Assembly (NCBI GenBank): GCA_022813675.1
Contig: CP063375.1
Coordinates: 818,001 to 882,000, forward strand
Direction: 5' to 3'
DNA from: Deferribacteraceae bacterium V6Fe1
GTDB taxonomy: Bacteria; Chrysiogenota; Deferribacteres; Deferribacterales; Deferrivibrionaceae
Length of the DNA: 64,000 bases
The position numbers and the translations under genes are program-made. Positions 35,330 to 43,539 of the stretch are shown here, one piece after another. The first letter of the stretch is position 1; each line of letters starts with the position of its first letter. The notes under the pieces are model-generated. The model was not told the DNA's origin, did not search any database, and worked only from the letters and a program-made list of their open reading frames with translations.

Positions 35330-36871
35330 CTATACCCTTTCCCACTCAAAATTTATTTCATTCTTTTGTTCAGAGCTAAATTCGATGCCGATAAGATAGA
35401 TTTGTTTGCCTTCATTTAAATATTTTTCGGCATAATTTCTCTCTTTGATTTGCCTTAAAGCTTCCCCTTTTTGGCCGTCAACTTTAAATTCCAAGATATA
35501 AATCTTATCTTCTGCAAAAAGTGTCAAATCTATCCTGCCTTTGTTTGTAACATCTTCACCAATCAGCCTAAAGCCAAGTGAAGCTATATAAGTATAAATC
35601 ACGCTAGCATAATAGCCTTCATATAAACTGATATTATTTTTTGTGAAATTTGTATATGGAATTGAGGCAAATAGTGAAATTAGATTATTTTTTACTATGT
35701 TAAAATCAGCGTTATGTAAAGCACTAAAAGTTTGATTTTGAATATATGTTACTTCCTTATGATTAAAAAAATAGCGAAGAATATAATCATTTAATGATAT
35801 CTGGACTTCAAGGTTTGGTATCTTTAGCTTATATTCTATAGACCTGCCTGTATCAATCATCTTCTCAATCGTCAAATAACCCGATTGATAAAGTATCACT
35901 TCCAAATCAATATTTTCTATATCAAAGCTGGAAAGTATTTTTTTATCTAATATCAGATTAGTTAAACTCGGTAAAAAATAATTTCTCTCTTTTATGAGCT
36001 TAATCAAAAAAGATGGTGTGCCGCTTTCAAACCAATAATTATCAAATACAAATTCATTACTTATAAATTGCAAAATATCAAAAGGGTTGTAAACATTATC
36101 TTTTAGGAAATTATAACCATTATACCATTTTTTTACTTTTTCCAAATCCACATCTTTAAAATAAGGCATAAATGAGGTTTCTATATCTTTTTGAGTATAA
36201 CCGCAGATATTGCCATACTTTGGATTGAGGGAGATATCCGTGAGCATATTGAGCCCGCTAAAAATAGATGCCTTGGAAAATTTACTCACGCCTGTCAAAA
36301 ATGCAAATTTGACATAGGCATCATTATCTTTGATTATAGAATACAACCCCTTGATAAACTCCCTATTTATCTTAGCCTGTTCAATATTTTCAATCACATC
36401 AAGAATAGGTTTGTCATATTCGTCTATCAATATTACTACCTTTTGATTGTATTTTTCGTAAGATTTTTGAATAAGCTCATTGAAACAAGATGATGCATTG
36501 TCTGCATTTTCACAATCTATTTCAAGTATCCTTTGGTTGGCTTTAAATATATCAAATGCTCTATCTTTTAGGCTTTCAAGTGAACTCAAATCACCGGCCC
36601 AGCTTATCTTTATTACCGGGTATTTTTCATCCCAATTCCACTTGTCATAAATATACAGACCTTCAAAAAGCTTTTTGTTGCCTTCAAACAATTCTTTTAA
36701 TGTATCAAGAAATAAAGATTTACCAAATCTGCGAGGACGGGATAAGAAGGCGTATTTATAACTTTCAATTAATTCAAAGGCTTCTTTTGTCTTGTCAATA
36801 TAAATGTAGTCCCCTTCAATTATTTCACTAAAGGTTTGAATACCTATAGGGAGCTTTTTTAGTTTTTGCAT
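35330..36871 (-). CDS. AAA-ATPase-like protein with C-terminal PD-(D/E)XK nuclease-type domain
   Basis: A 513-residue protein of the widespread AAA-ATPase_like plus PDDEXK_9 architecture. The N-terminus LPIGIQTFSEIIEGDYIYIDKT is the family start. Walker A is SRPRRFGKSLF (about residues 44-54) and Walker B is VVILIDEYDKP (about 145-155). The C-terminal part has the nuclease-like motif KGRIDLTLFAEDKIYILEFKV. The family is often amplified in genomes and is linked to mobile or defence functions without a settled role. An IS1634-type element lies 7 bases upstream of the ATG, has replaced the native ribosome-binding site and has duplicated the first 70 bases of this region (see the IS entry). Confidence 0.88.
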   Translation of the reverse strand: MQKLKKLPIGIQTFSEIIEGDYIYIDKTKEAFELIESYKYAFLSRPRRFGKSLFLDTLKELFEGNKKLFEGLYIYDKWNWDEKYPVIKISWAGDLSSLESLKDRAFDIFKANQRILEIDCENADNASSCFNELIQKSYEKYNQKVVILIDEYDKPILDVIENIEQAKINREFIKGLYSIIKDNDAYVKFAFLTGVSKFSKASIFSGLNMLTDISLNPKYGNICGYTQKDIETSFMPYFKDVDLEKVKKWYNGYNFLKDNVYNPFDILQFISNEFVFDNYWFESGTPSFLIKLIKERNYFLPSLTNLILDKKILSSFDIENIDLEVILYQSGYLTIEKMIDTGRSIEYKLKIPNLEVQISLNDYILRYFFNHKEVTYIQNQTFSALHNADFNIVKNNLISLFASIPYTNFTKNNISLYEGYYASVIYTYIASLGFRLIGEDVTNKGRIDLTLFAEDKIYILEFKVDGQKGEALRQIKERNYAEKYLNEGKQIYLIGIEFSSEQKNEINFEWERV

Positions 36872-37029
36872 AATTGTCCTGACTTTGACACTTTCACTTG
36901 AAAATTTTCCAATAAAAGTGGCAAGAAGCCAGTAAATACAGGGGTGTTAATTTCTGTGCTCCATATTTTGTAGTGGCAACTTATTGATAGATAATATGTT
37001 TTATATTGATGTTTTTATGCATTTTTTTC

Positions 37030-37059
37030 TTGACATATTTACTACTTTTGTAGTATATA
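37030..37059 (+). promoter_or_regulatory. Promoter-like sequence inside the IS1634-type element
   Basis: TTGACA (37030-37035) and TATATA (37054-37059) are spaced 18 bp. The transposase ATG at 37065 begins only 5 bases after the -10 box, so a transcript from here would be nearly leaderless. Confidence 0.45.
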
Positions 37060-37064
37060 TAGCC

Positions 37065-38703
37065 ATGTACTTGAAAAAAACTCGCTCTAAACAATATACT
37101 TACCTGCAAGTTGTAGAATCATATAGAGACGACAATGGTGTCCCAAGACATAAAGTACTATTTAATTTAGGCAGATTAGATATCCTAAAAAAAGACCCAT
37201 CTTTTGCCACTGTAATAGATAAAATAAGAGAAGAGATTTCTGAATCTACTAAACCTGAGTTTAAAGATATATCTGATGCTGATATAGTGAATTGGGGCTA
37301 TAAGATATATGAGAAGCTCTGGAAGATGTTTGAGCTGGATAAGACACTTGATGATATACAGAAAAACAGTAAAGCCAGGTTTGATTTACAATCGAGTTGT
37401 TTCCGTATGGTAATAGAGCACTTATTAGAGCCTAAGAGTAAGCTTGGAGTTTATGCAAATCAGAATAGGTATTACAATATTCCTGAAGTAGAGCTTCATC
37501 ATTTTTATAGAAGCCTTGATATATTATCGGAATATAAGGAGCTTTTAGAGGATAAATTATTTTATAAAAATTTTAGCGTATTTAATTTAAAAGTAGATAT
37601 AGTTTTTTATGATGTAACAACCTTTTATTTTGAGAGTGTCAGGTCAGATAGTTTAAGAGAATTTGGCTTTAGTAAAGATGGTAAGTTTAATGAGGTACAG
37701 ATTGTATTTGGTTTACTTGTTGATATGGAAGGTCGTCCTATTGGTTATGAACTATTTCCTGGGAATACTTTTGAGGGTAAGACCCTTGAGAAGGCATTAT
37801 TTAAATTAAATGAACGATTTAATTTAAATAAAGTTATAATAGTTGCAGATAGGGGCTTAAACAGTAAGATTAATTTAAAGCTGATAAAAGATAATGGATT
37901 TGATTATATAGTTGCAAGCAGACTAAAGAGTTTGCCATCAGATATTCAATCCGAGATATTTATGGATGAAGGTTACAATTTTATAAAATCGGATGAAGAG
38001 GATATTTTTAAATATAAGAGTATAGATTACAAGAATAAAGTTTCTTTGGGTAATGGTTCTGTAGCTGTTTTGGATGAGAAGTTAATAGTAACATATTCTT
38101 CTAAAAGGAGTAAGAAGGATAAAGCAGACAGGCAAAGACTTATAGACAAGGCTAATCATTTGCTTGAAAATGAATCATTGATAAAATCCTCTTTAAGAGA
38201 GGTGGCAAGAAGTTTTAAAGGAAGAATCCTCAAACAAAGAAAAATGTTATAAACTTGATGAGGCTGCGATTGAGAAGGATGAGCGCTTTGATGGATATTA
38301 TGGTATACAGACAAGTGAAACGAATTTATCTGAGATAGATGTAATAGATGCATATCACAATTTGTGGAAGATAGAAGAATCTTTTAGAATAATGAAGAGT
38401 AAATTAGAGGTACGTCCGATATTTCATTGGACGGAGAAGCGTATTAAAGGGCACTTTGTAGTTTGCTTTTTAGCATTTTTACTTGAGAGGACATTGGAAC
38501 ATAAGCTTAGAACGGCTGATATAAAAGCATCATCGAGAGATGTAAGAAGTACAATTAACTCTATGAATTTTGCAAGATTTGAATCTAAGGGTCAGACTTA
38601 TCTGCTTAAAACTAAATTTGGCAGTTTGGGCAGTCATATATTAAGAGCACTTAGAATCCCACCGCCTAAGAATCTTTCCACCCCTGATGAGTTGAAATTT
38701 TAA
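37065..38703 (+). pseudogene. IS1634-family transposase, frameshifted twice
   Basis: The frame from ATG 37065 (MYLKKTRSKQYTYLQVVESY) runs to a stop at 38252. It contains DDE-type segments: VDIVFYDVTTFYFES (first Asp) and IIVADRGLNSKINL (second Asp). The rest lies in another frame, ending at 38703 and containing IDAYHNLWKIEESFRIMKSK, the region of the catalytic Glu. Reading by eye, the protein leaves the first frame near 38192, passes through KRGGKKF in a second frame and enters a third near 38215. Both jumps sit on short T runs and each would be repaired by one extra T. The copy is therefore probably inactive unless these are sequencing errors. Confidence 0.85.
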
Positions 38704-38866
38704 TCTAAAAATCACCTGTAGTGACAAAATGTACAAACCTAAAATAATAAAATTATTATCTACAATTACTTATAAAATCAAAGTGTCAAAGACAGGAGTC
38801 CCCTTCAATTATTTCACTAAAGGTTTGAATACCTATAGGGAGCTTTTTTAGTTTTTGCATAATTGT

Positions 38867-39114
38867 CTCCGCAGTAAATAATACTTCTTCAACAAAATAT
38901 AAGTGAAAATATTGAATTAGGCAAGGGGGATGCTCGCGGAGTTAGGAATTATGGACTTTGGATTATGGATTTTAAATGATAATGTTAGTCTTACGGGCTT
39001 GTAAAGATTATTAGCAGTCAAAATAAACAATATAAATTTACTTAGTGCTTAATACTAAATACTTATCACTAACGTAGAACGTAGAACGTAGAATCTTGAA
39101 CATTGAACGTAAAA
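38867..39114. repeat. Intergenic region with two 7-nt-periodic repeat blocks (copy 4)
   Basis: The first part (38867-38935) is the original upstream region of the AAA-ATPase gene and includes its native GGAG ribosome-binding site on the minus strand. From 38940 a TTATGGACTTTGGATTATGG block shows 7-base periodicity. At 39040-39114 an ACTTAGTGCTTAATACTAA block leads into GAACGTA units, ending 6 bases before the crotonase stop. No gene is seen. Confidence 0.65.
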
Positions 39115-39120
39115 CATTAT

Positions 39121-39756
39121 TCACTTCCCAATAACAGATTTATATTCCCCTAAAAACAGTTTGTTTTTACTTGCGATTTTTTTGGCAAAATTGTCGGCAA
39201 AGTTATTCATCTCATCAACACTTTCAAATGTTTCTAAGATAAAATTAGCTTCTTTCATAAATTCGGCATCCACCATATCTCCAAACAAAAATAATTTTTG
39301 TAAATAAGCAGGTTTCATCAGTCTTGGCAATCTTTGTGTCCCTCCAAAACCAGTAATTATTCCAAGCTTTGCACCGGGATGAGCAAATTTGCTCTTTTTT
39401 GTGGCAAGCCTAAAGTCGCAGCTTGCGGCAAAATCAACCCCACCCCCCATGCAAAATCCGTCGATCTCGCCGATGATTACCTGAGGGATACTATCCATAA
39501 GCCTGAAAAGAGAGTTGCCGAGTATCGAAAATTTCTTTGCGGTAAATCCGCTGTATTTAATCATTTCCCTGATATCAGCCCCTACGGCAAATGAGCCGCC
39601 ATGCCCCTTGACCCTTATTACCTTTGCCTGAGAGACAGAAATTTCTTTAAAGGTCTCCCTTAATTTGATTATTGTTGGGATATTTAAAATATTAAATTTA
39701 TCGTCCGGGAAAAGCTCTATTACGGCTATTTCTTGGTTAATTGTAAATTTTATCAT
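39121..39756 (-). CDS. Crotonase-family protein lacking both canonical glutamates
   Basis: A 211-residue protein of the enoyl-CoA hydratase/isomerase superfamily. The oxyanion-hole segments GGSFAVGADIREM and IDGFCMGGGVDFAASCDF are clear. Aligned by eye with rat enoyl-CoA hydratase, the position of Glu144 is Gly (HPGAKLGIITGFGGTQR) and that of Glu164 is Lys (LQKLFLFGD), so simple hydration is unlikely. The usual C-terminal 40-50 residues are also missing. Its start overlaps the stop of the Schlafen-like gene (ATGA), and a second crotonase lies at the head of the same minus-strand operon. Possible roles include isomerase or hydrolase activity, or a non-catalytic partner. Confidence 0.82.
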   Translation of the reverse strand: MIKFTINQEIAVIELFPDDKFNILNIPTIIKLRETFKEISVSQAKVIRVKGHGGSFAVGADIREMIKYSGFTAKKFSILGNSLFRLMDSIPQVIIGEIDGFCMGGGVDFAASCDFRLATKKSKFAHPGAKLGIITGFGGTQRLPRLMKPAYLQKLFLFGDMVDAEFMKEANFILETFESVDEMNNFADNFAKKIASKNKLFLGEYKSVIGK

Positions 39757-41129
39757 TTTGACTCCATATTTTTATTTATTATCCACTTACCTTTTTTTGT
39801 ACTTCCCTCTCTTGCGATGATATCTTTTTTCTTTAATATGCTCATATAATTTTTTGTAGTTCTTGTACTTTTATTTATAATTTTACTGATTGCATCAACA
39901 GTGATGTAGGGATTCTTTGTGATTATTTCAATCAATTTTGTCACAATTTCTGGTGCAATTTCTGGTGCAATTTCTGGTGCAATTTCTGGTGCAACATAAT
40001 CTTTAGTGTTAAATATTGTTACCTTGAAAAAGTTGTTAGTGCTTTCAAAAATTGGCTCAGGTAAAAAGGCCTTATTAAATGCATCTATGACTCTTTTTAT
40101 TCCTGATCCATATTTCTCAATTAAGCCTGCTTCTTTAAATAGAGTGGCAATTAACTTATTTCTTGGAGTTGAGATAAAATTCCCCGACTTTAGATGTTCA
40201 ATGGTTAATCCTTCCGGCAACCCGCCCGGATTTATAAACTCTATTTTATTGTTAAAAATTTTTATGATTGAGTCGTAGCTACTTTTGTAGTCCCTATGTA
40301 CAATCATATTTATAACTATCTCTCTTATAGCTTCCATAGGGTAATCCCACTTTTCTTCTCGTTGCGGTTTTCCCGTAAAGATAAGGGCTTTATTTATATG
40401 TTTGGAAATAAAATTTATTATTAGTTCGACCTCAGAGAATAAATCTTCCCTAATGGTTACATCATCTTTGATACTAATATCATCTATAAATCTCCCCATT
40501 TCAATTGTGGACATTATTGGATTGTCTTTAGTAAATAGTAGATACGCACCAAATGTGATTTTATTATCTCTGATTGCTTGAAGTTTTGTCAAAACAGTCA
40601 ATGGATCATCTGTTATAGGAAAAGCTCTTTTTTGGTTAGCCATTGAAATAAAACGGTTTATTTTTTCAAATGAAATGTCTTCAATAGTATGCATAGAGTC
40701 TTGAAAAAAATCCCAACTTGAGTTTATGGTTTTTAAATGTTCATCGGAAATTTCAGTTGGTGACATTTGATGGTTTGAATTGTTTATCCTTTTAAAGTAT
40801 CTTCCTTTATAACTTATAGGTTTGATAGGTTGCTCAGTTACATGTATCACTGCTATCGATTTTCCTTTTACCTCTACTTGTTCGATTTCAGGTATGACAG
40901 AGGGAGATGTTGATGTTTTAATTTGGTTAATCCAACTTTGGAATGTTTCATCATTTATTTTTAAGCCTTTCAATATGCCATTGTCTGTAACACCAACAAT
41001 AAGCTTACCCCCTTTTGCATTAGCAAAGGCACAAACTGACTCAATAGCTTCTTTATCAAAAGAAGCTTTAAACTCTACAACTTCAGATTCCCCCTGACTT
41101 ATTAGTTTATTAAGTTTTTCTATATCCAT
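39753..41129 (-). CDS. Schlafen/AlbA_2-domain ATP-binding transcriptional regulator-like protein
   Basis: A 458-residue protein. Residues about 10-125 form an AlbA_2 (Schlafen-like) domain (ESEVVEFKASFDKEAIESVCAFANAKGGKL, GRYFKRINNSN). Residues about 250-370 are a HATPase_c_4-type domain (YPMEAIREIVINMIVHRDY, NPGGLPEGLT, NKLIATLFKEAGLIEKYGSGI). The C-terminus is a winged helix (ITVDAISKIINKSTRTTKNYMSIL). This is the common putative-regulator or accessory-gene architecture. Between the last two domains a 12-bp unit is repeated four times, encoding APEI APEI APEI APEI. It lies between two crotonase genes, 9 bases after one and overlapping the other. Confidence 0.85.
   Translation of the reverse strand: MDIEKLNKLISQGESEVVEFKASFDKEAIESVCAFANAKGGKLIVGVTDNGILKGLKINDETFQSWINQIKTSTSPSVIPEIEQVEVKGKSIAVIHVTEQPIKPISYKGRYFKRINNSNHQMSPTEISDEHLKTINSSWDFFQDSMHTIEDISFEKINRFISMANQKRAFPITDDPLTVLTKLQAIRDNKITFGAYLLFTKDNPIMSTIEMGRFIDDISIKDDVTIREDLFSEVELIINFISKHINKALIFTGKPQREEKWDYPMEAIREIVINMIVHRDYKSSYDSIIKIFNNKIEFINPGGLPEGLTIEHLKSGNFISTPRNKLIATLFKEAGLIEKYGSGIKRVIDAFNKAFLPEPIFESTNNFFKVTIFNTKDYVAPEIAPEIAPEIAPEIVTKLIEIITKNPYITVDAISKIINKSTRTTKNYMSILKKKDIIAREGSTKKGKWIINKNMESK
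39944..39991. repeat. In-frame 12-bp tandem repeat, four units
   Basis: CAATTTCTGGTG (plus strand) is repeated four times without mismatch inside the Schlafen-like gene, encoding the tetrapeptide APEI four times. Slippage would change the linker length by four residues and keep the frame. Confidence 0.9.
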
Positions 41130-41138
41130 ATTTATAGA

Positions 41139-41933
41139 CTATTTTATCTCCTCAAAATCTTCCCACCTGTCTTTAAACTGTGGTGCTCTTTTTTGAAGAA
41201 AGGCGCTCATCCCTTCAATTTTGTCATTGCTGGCAAAGGCTACGGTAAAGGCGTTTTGCTCTATGAGGAGGGCTTGGTTAAAATCCGTTTCAAGTCCGTT
41301 ATTGATTGTCTCTTTAGCAAGGCCTATTGCAAAGAGGCTTTTTGATTCGAACTTTTCGAGAATTAAATTTAAATTTAACTCCAATTCGTTTTTATCTTTG
41401 TAGGTGCTTAAAAATATGCCATACCTTTTAAGAAAGTCCGCATCGACTTTTTCTCCGGTAAAAACCAAGTATTTAGCAAGTGTTTCGTGAGATTTTTTGG
41501 CAATTATCTGACTGCCGCCAAACCCCGGGATAAGTCCGAAATTTACCTCGTCAAATCCAAATCTTGCATCGCTTGTGGCAAGAATCAAATCGCAGGCAAG
41601 TACAATCTCAAAGCTACCGCCTAAAGTGTCGCCGCATACACAAGCAATTACAGGTTTTTTAATCTCTCGTATCTTTTTTATGATATTTTGGCCTAATTTA
41701 GCATAAATTTTTGATTCAGCTTCATTAAACTTGACAAGCTCATCGATAGGCGCACCTTTTGAAAAATACTCAAGCTCGCTTTTTATGACTATGACATCAA
41801 TGTTTTTGTCTTTTTCCCCTTTTTCAAGTGCGGAGTAAATATTGTTTAGCATACTGACAGTTAGTCTGTTTTCATTGGATTTACTGTTGAGTGATATAAA
41901 AAATGCCCTTTTTGAAATTTCAGATTTGATCAT
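41139..41933 (-). CDS. Enoyl-CoA hydratase/isomerase family protein
   Basis: A 264-residue crotonase of usual length. Oxyanion-hole segments are SKGAPIDEL and CVCGDTLGGSFEIVLACDL. The first catalytic glutamate is present (GFDEVNFGLIPGFGGSQ), while the second canonical position appears to be Tyr (LAKYLVFTGE). The tail KIEGMSAFLQKRAPQFK is the typical C-terminal helix of the family. It is the first gene of a minus-strand operon that continues with the Schlafen-like regulator and the shorter crotonase. No acyl-CoA dehydrogenase or thiolase is adjacent, so the pathway cannot be named. Confidence 0.85.
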   Translation of the reverse strand: MIKSEISKRAFFISLNSKSNENRLTVSMLNNIYSALEKGEKDKNIDVIVIKSELEYFSKGAPIDELVKFNEAESKIYAKLGQNIIKKIREIKKPVIACVCGDTLGGSFEIVLACDLILATSDARFGFDEVNFGLIPGFGGSQIIAKKSHETLAKYLVFTGEKVDADFLKRYGIFLSTYKDKNELELNLNLILEKFESKSLFAIGLAKETINNGLETDFNQALLIEQNAFTVAFASNDKIEGMSAFLQKRAPQFKDRWEDFEEIK

Positions 41934-42042
41934 CTCTCCCTCTCTAAATTGTGTGCTATAAATTACCCAAACTCACATTTTTATTTATTGCTTATAGTAA
42001 AAAATATTGATATTTACAAGAAAATTAAACTTGGAGCGTGCC

Positions 42043-43455
42043 ATGGCAAAGGTCAATCACAGGTCGATGCGACTTTTTGAAGACAGATTAACTGATAGAC
42101 AGCAAAAATTTATAGATGAATTTTCAATACTTTACGGCAAAAAGTTTGAGTCTTCCAAAAAATGGATTGAGGAGAAAAGATTTGTTTATTGCGACTGGAT
42201 GAATGCTCTGACTTTTAAAAAAAGTATCAAAGAGCTTATATTCCCCATATTTTCAAAGAGCTCAAAAGGAGCGCATTTTGAGGATATTGACGGAAATATT
42301 TTGACAGATATCGCTATGGGGTATGGTGTCAATTTTTGGGGGCACAATCCTGATTTTGTAAAAGAAGCTATTTCAGAAAGACTTGAGCTTGGGCTTGAGC
42401 TTGGTCCTCAGCTTAAATTGTCTGCTGAGGTGGCTGAGCTTATTTCTGAGCTGACAGGAGTAGAGCGGGTAGCTTTTTGCAACTCAGGGACTGAGGCAGT
42501 TATGACGGCAATCCGAATTGCAAGGGGGAAGACCGGCAAAGATAAAATTGTCATCTTTAAAGGCTCATACCACGGGACATTTGACGGGGTGCTCGGTGTA
42601 GGAAGTTGTGAAAATGTTGAGCCGATTTCTATTGGGACACCGGATAACTTTGTAAGAGATTTGTATGTTTTGGATTATGGGGCTACAGAGTCATTAGAAT
42701 TTATAAAGGAAAATGCGAAAGAGATTGCAGCAGTAATGGTTGAGCCTGTCCAAAGCAGAAACCCGGCACTGAGGCCGAAAGAATTTTTGCAAAATTTAAG
42801 AGAGATTACCTTAAATACAGGGGTAGCACTGATTTTTGATGAAACGATAACGGGATTTAGAATACACCCGGGAGGTGCTCAAAAGTATTTTGATGTGATT
42901 GCAGACTTGGTTATCTATGGCAAGGCGTTAGGTGGTGGAATGCCGATAAGTGCCGTTGCGGGCAAAGATGAATATATGCAGCTTTTGGATGGCGGAATGT
43001 GGCAATTTGGAGATGACAGTATGCCGCATGATAACGTGATATTTCACGCCGGGACTTATTACAAACATCCTTTGTCAATTGCTGCTGCAAAAGCATCGTT
43101 GACGGAGATAAAAAAGAGAAGAAATATAGTATATGATGAGATGCGAAACAACATGACCTATCTTGCTGATTCGTTAAACAGCTATTTTAAAGATGAAAAT
43201 ATCCCTCTCAGGCTTGATTATTGCGAATCAATGTTTAGATTTTTTGGGCTTGGCAAATACGATTTGATTTTAGAGCCTTTAGAGCTTGATTTACTATTTA
43301 AAATTTTAATCTGTAACGATGTTTATACATGGGAAAAAAGGACATGCTTTGTTTCTGCCGCACACACAAGAGCAGATATCAAAACAATTATTAATGCGTT
43401 TAAGTTGTCAGTTGAAACATTGAGAACGGGTGGTTTTGAATTTATAATCGATTGA
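42043..43455 (+). CDS. Class III PLP-dependent aminotransferase (glutamate-1-semialdehyde aminomutase-like)
   Basis: A 470-residue aminotransferase. The PLP-binding features are visible: CNSGTEAVMTAIRIAR, SYHGTFDGVLG, LIFDETITGFRIHPGG and the lysine in DLVIYGKALGGGMPISAVAG. The C-terminal part is normal for the class. ATG 42043 (MAKVNHRS) is preceded by TTGGAG; the frame stays open upstream to 42007. The closest look is to glutamate-1-semialdehyde aminomutase-like proteins and to the aminotransferases found in some biosynthetic clusters, with an extra N-terminal 60 residues. It is divergent from the crotonase operon and next to feoB; the substrate is not evident. Confidence 0.82.
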   Translation: MAKVNHRSMRLFEDRLTDRQQKFIDEFSILYGKKFESSKKWIEEKRFVYCDWMNALTFKKSIKELIFPIFSKSSKGAHFEDIDGNILTDIAMGYGVNFWGHNPDFVKEAISERLELGLELGPQLKLSAEVAELISELTGVERVAFCNSGTEAVMTAIRIARGKTGKDKIVIFKGSYHGTFDGVLGVGSCENVEPISIGTPDNFVRDLYVLDYGATESLEFIKENAKEIAAVMVEPVQSRNPALRPKEFLQNLREITLNTGVALIFDETITGFRIHPGGAQKYFDVIADLVIYGKALGGGMPISAVAGKDEYMQLLDGGMWQFGDDSMPHDNVIFHAGTYYKHPLSIAAAKASLTEIKKRRNIVYDEMRNNMTYLADSLNSYFKDENIPLRLDYCESMFRFFGLGKYDLILEPLELDLLFKILICNDVYTWEKRTCFVSAAHTRADIKTIINAFKLSVETLRTGGFEFIID

Positions 43456-43486
43456 TATAAAAACTTTTTTGAGATGAAAAAAAGTA

Positions 43487-43515
43487 TTGACTTTTTTGTT
43501 AGGTTTGTCTAACTT
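43487..43515 (+). promoter_or_regulatory. feoB promoter with palindromic metal-regulator-like operator
   Basis: TTGACT (43487-43492) and TAACTT (43510-43515) are spaced 17 bp. In the spacer and overlapping the -10 is GTTAG-GTTTGT-CTAAC (43498-43513), a partial palindrome similar to DtxR/IdeR/MntR boxes (TTAGG-N-CCTAA type). A metal-dependent repressor bound here would block feoB transcription. Confidence 0.6.
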
Positions 43516-43539
43516 TCCTCGTAATTGATAGGAGGACGT

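Larger units (their letters stand above)
36808..38866 (+). mobile_element. IS1634-type insertion sequence with 70-bp direct repeats
   Basis: The element runs from about 36878 to 38796. Inward-reading ends are CCTGACTTTGACACTTT at the left and CCTGTCTTTGACACTTT at the right, one mismatch. The bases just outside, 36808-36877 and 38797-38866, are identical over 70 bp (starting AGTCCCCTTCAATTATTTCA). Long and variable target duplications are a known trait of the IS1634 family, and the transposase matches that family. The duplicated segment is the first 21 codons of the AAA-ATPase gene plus 6 bases of its leader. Confidence 0.9.

Noticed and set aside
36808-36877. The 70-bp repeat as phage attachment sites
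   Set aside because: The repeats abut transposon inverted repeats exactly and the content is a single IS1634-type transposase with no integrase.
38867-38940. CTCCGC...GCGGAG as a further small mobile element
   Set aside because: Only 6-bp inverted ends, no target duplication and no second copy in the window.
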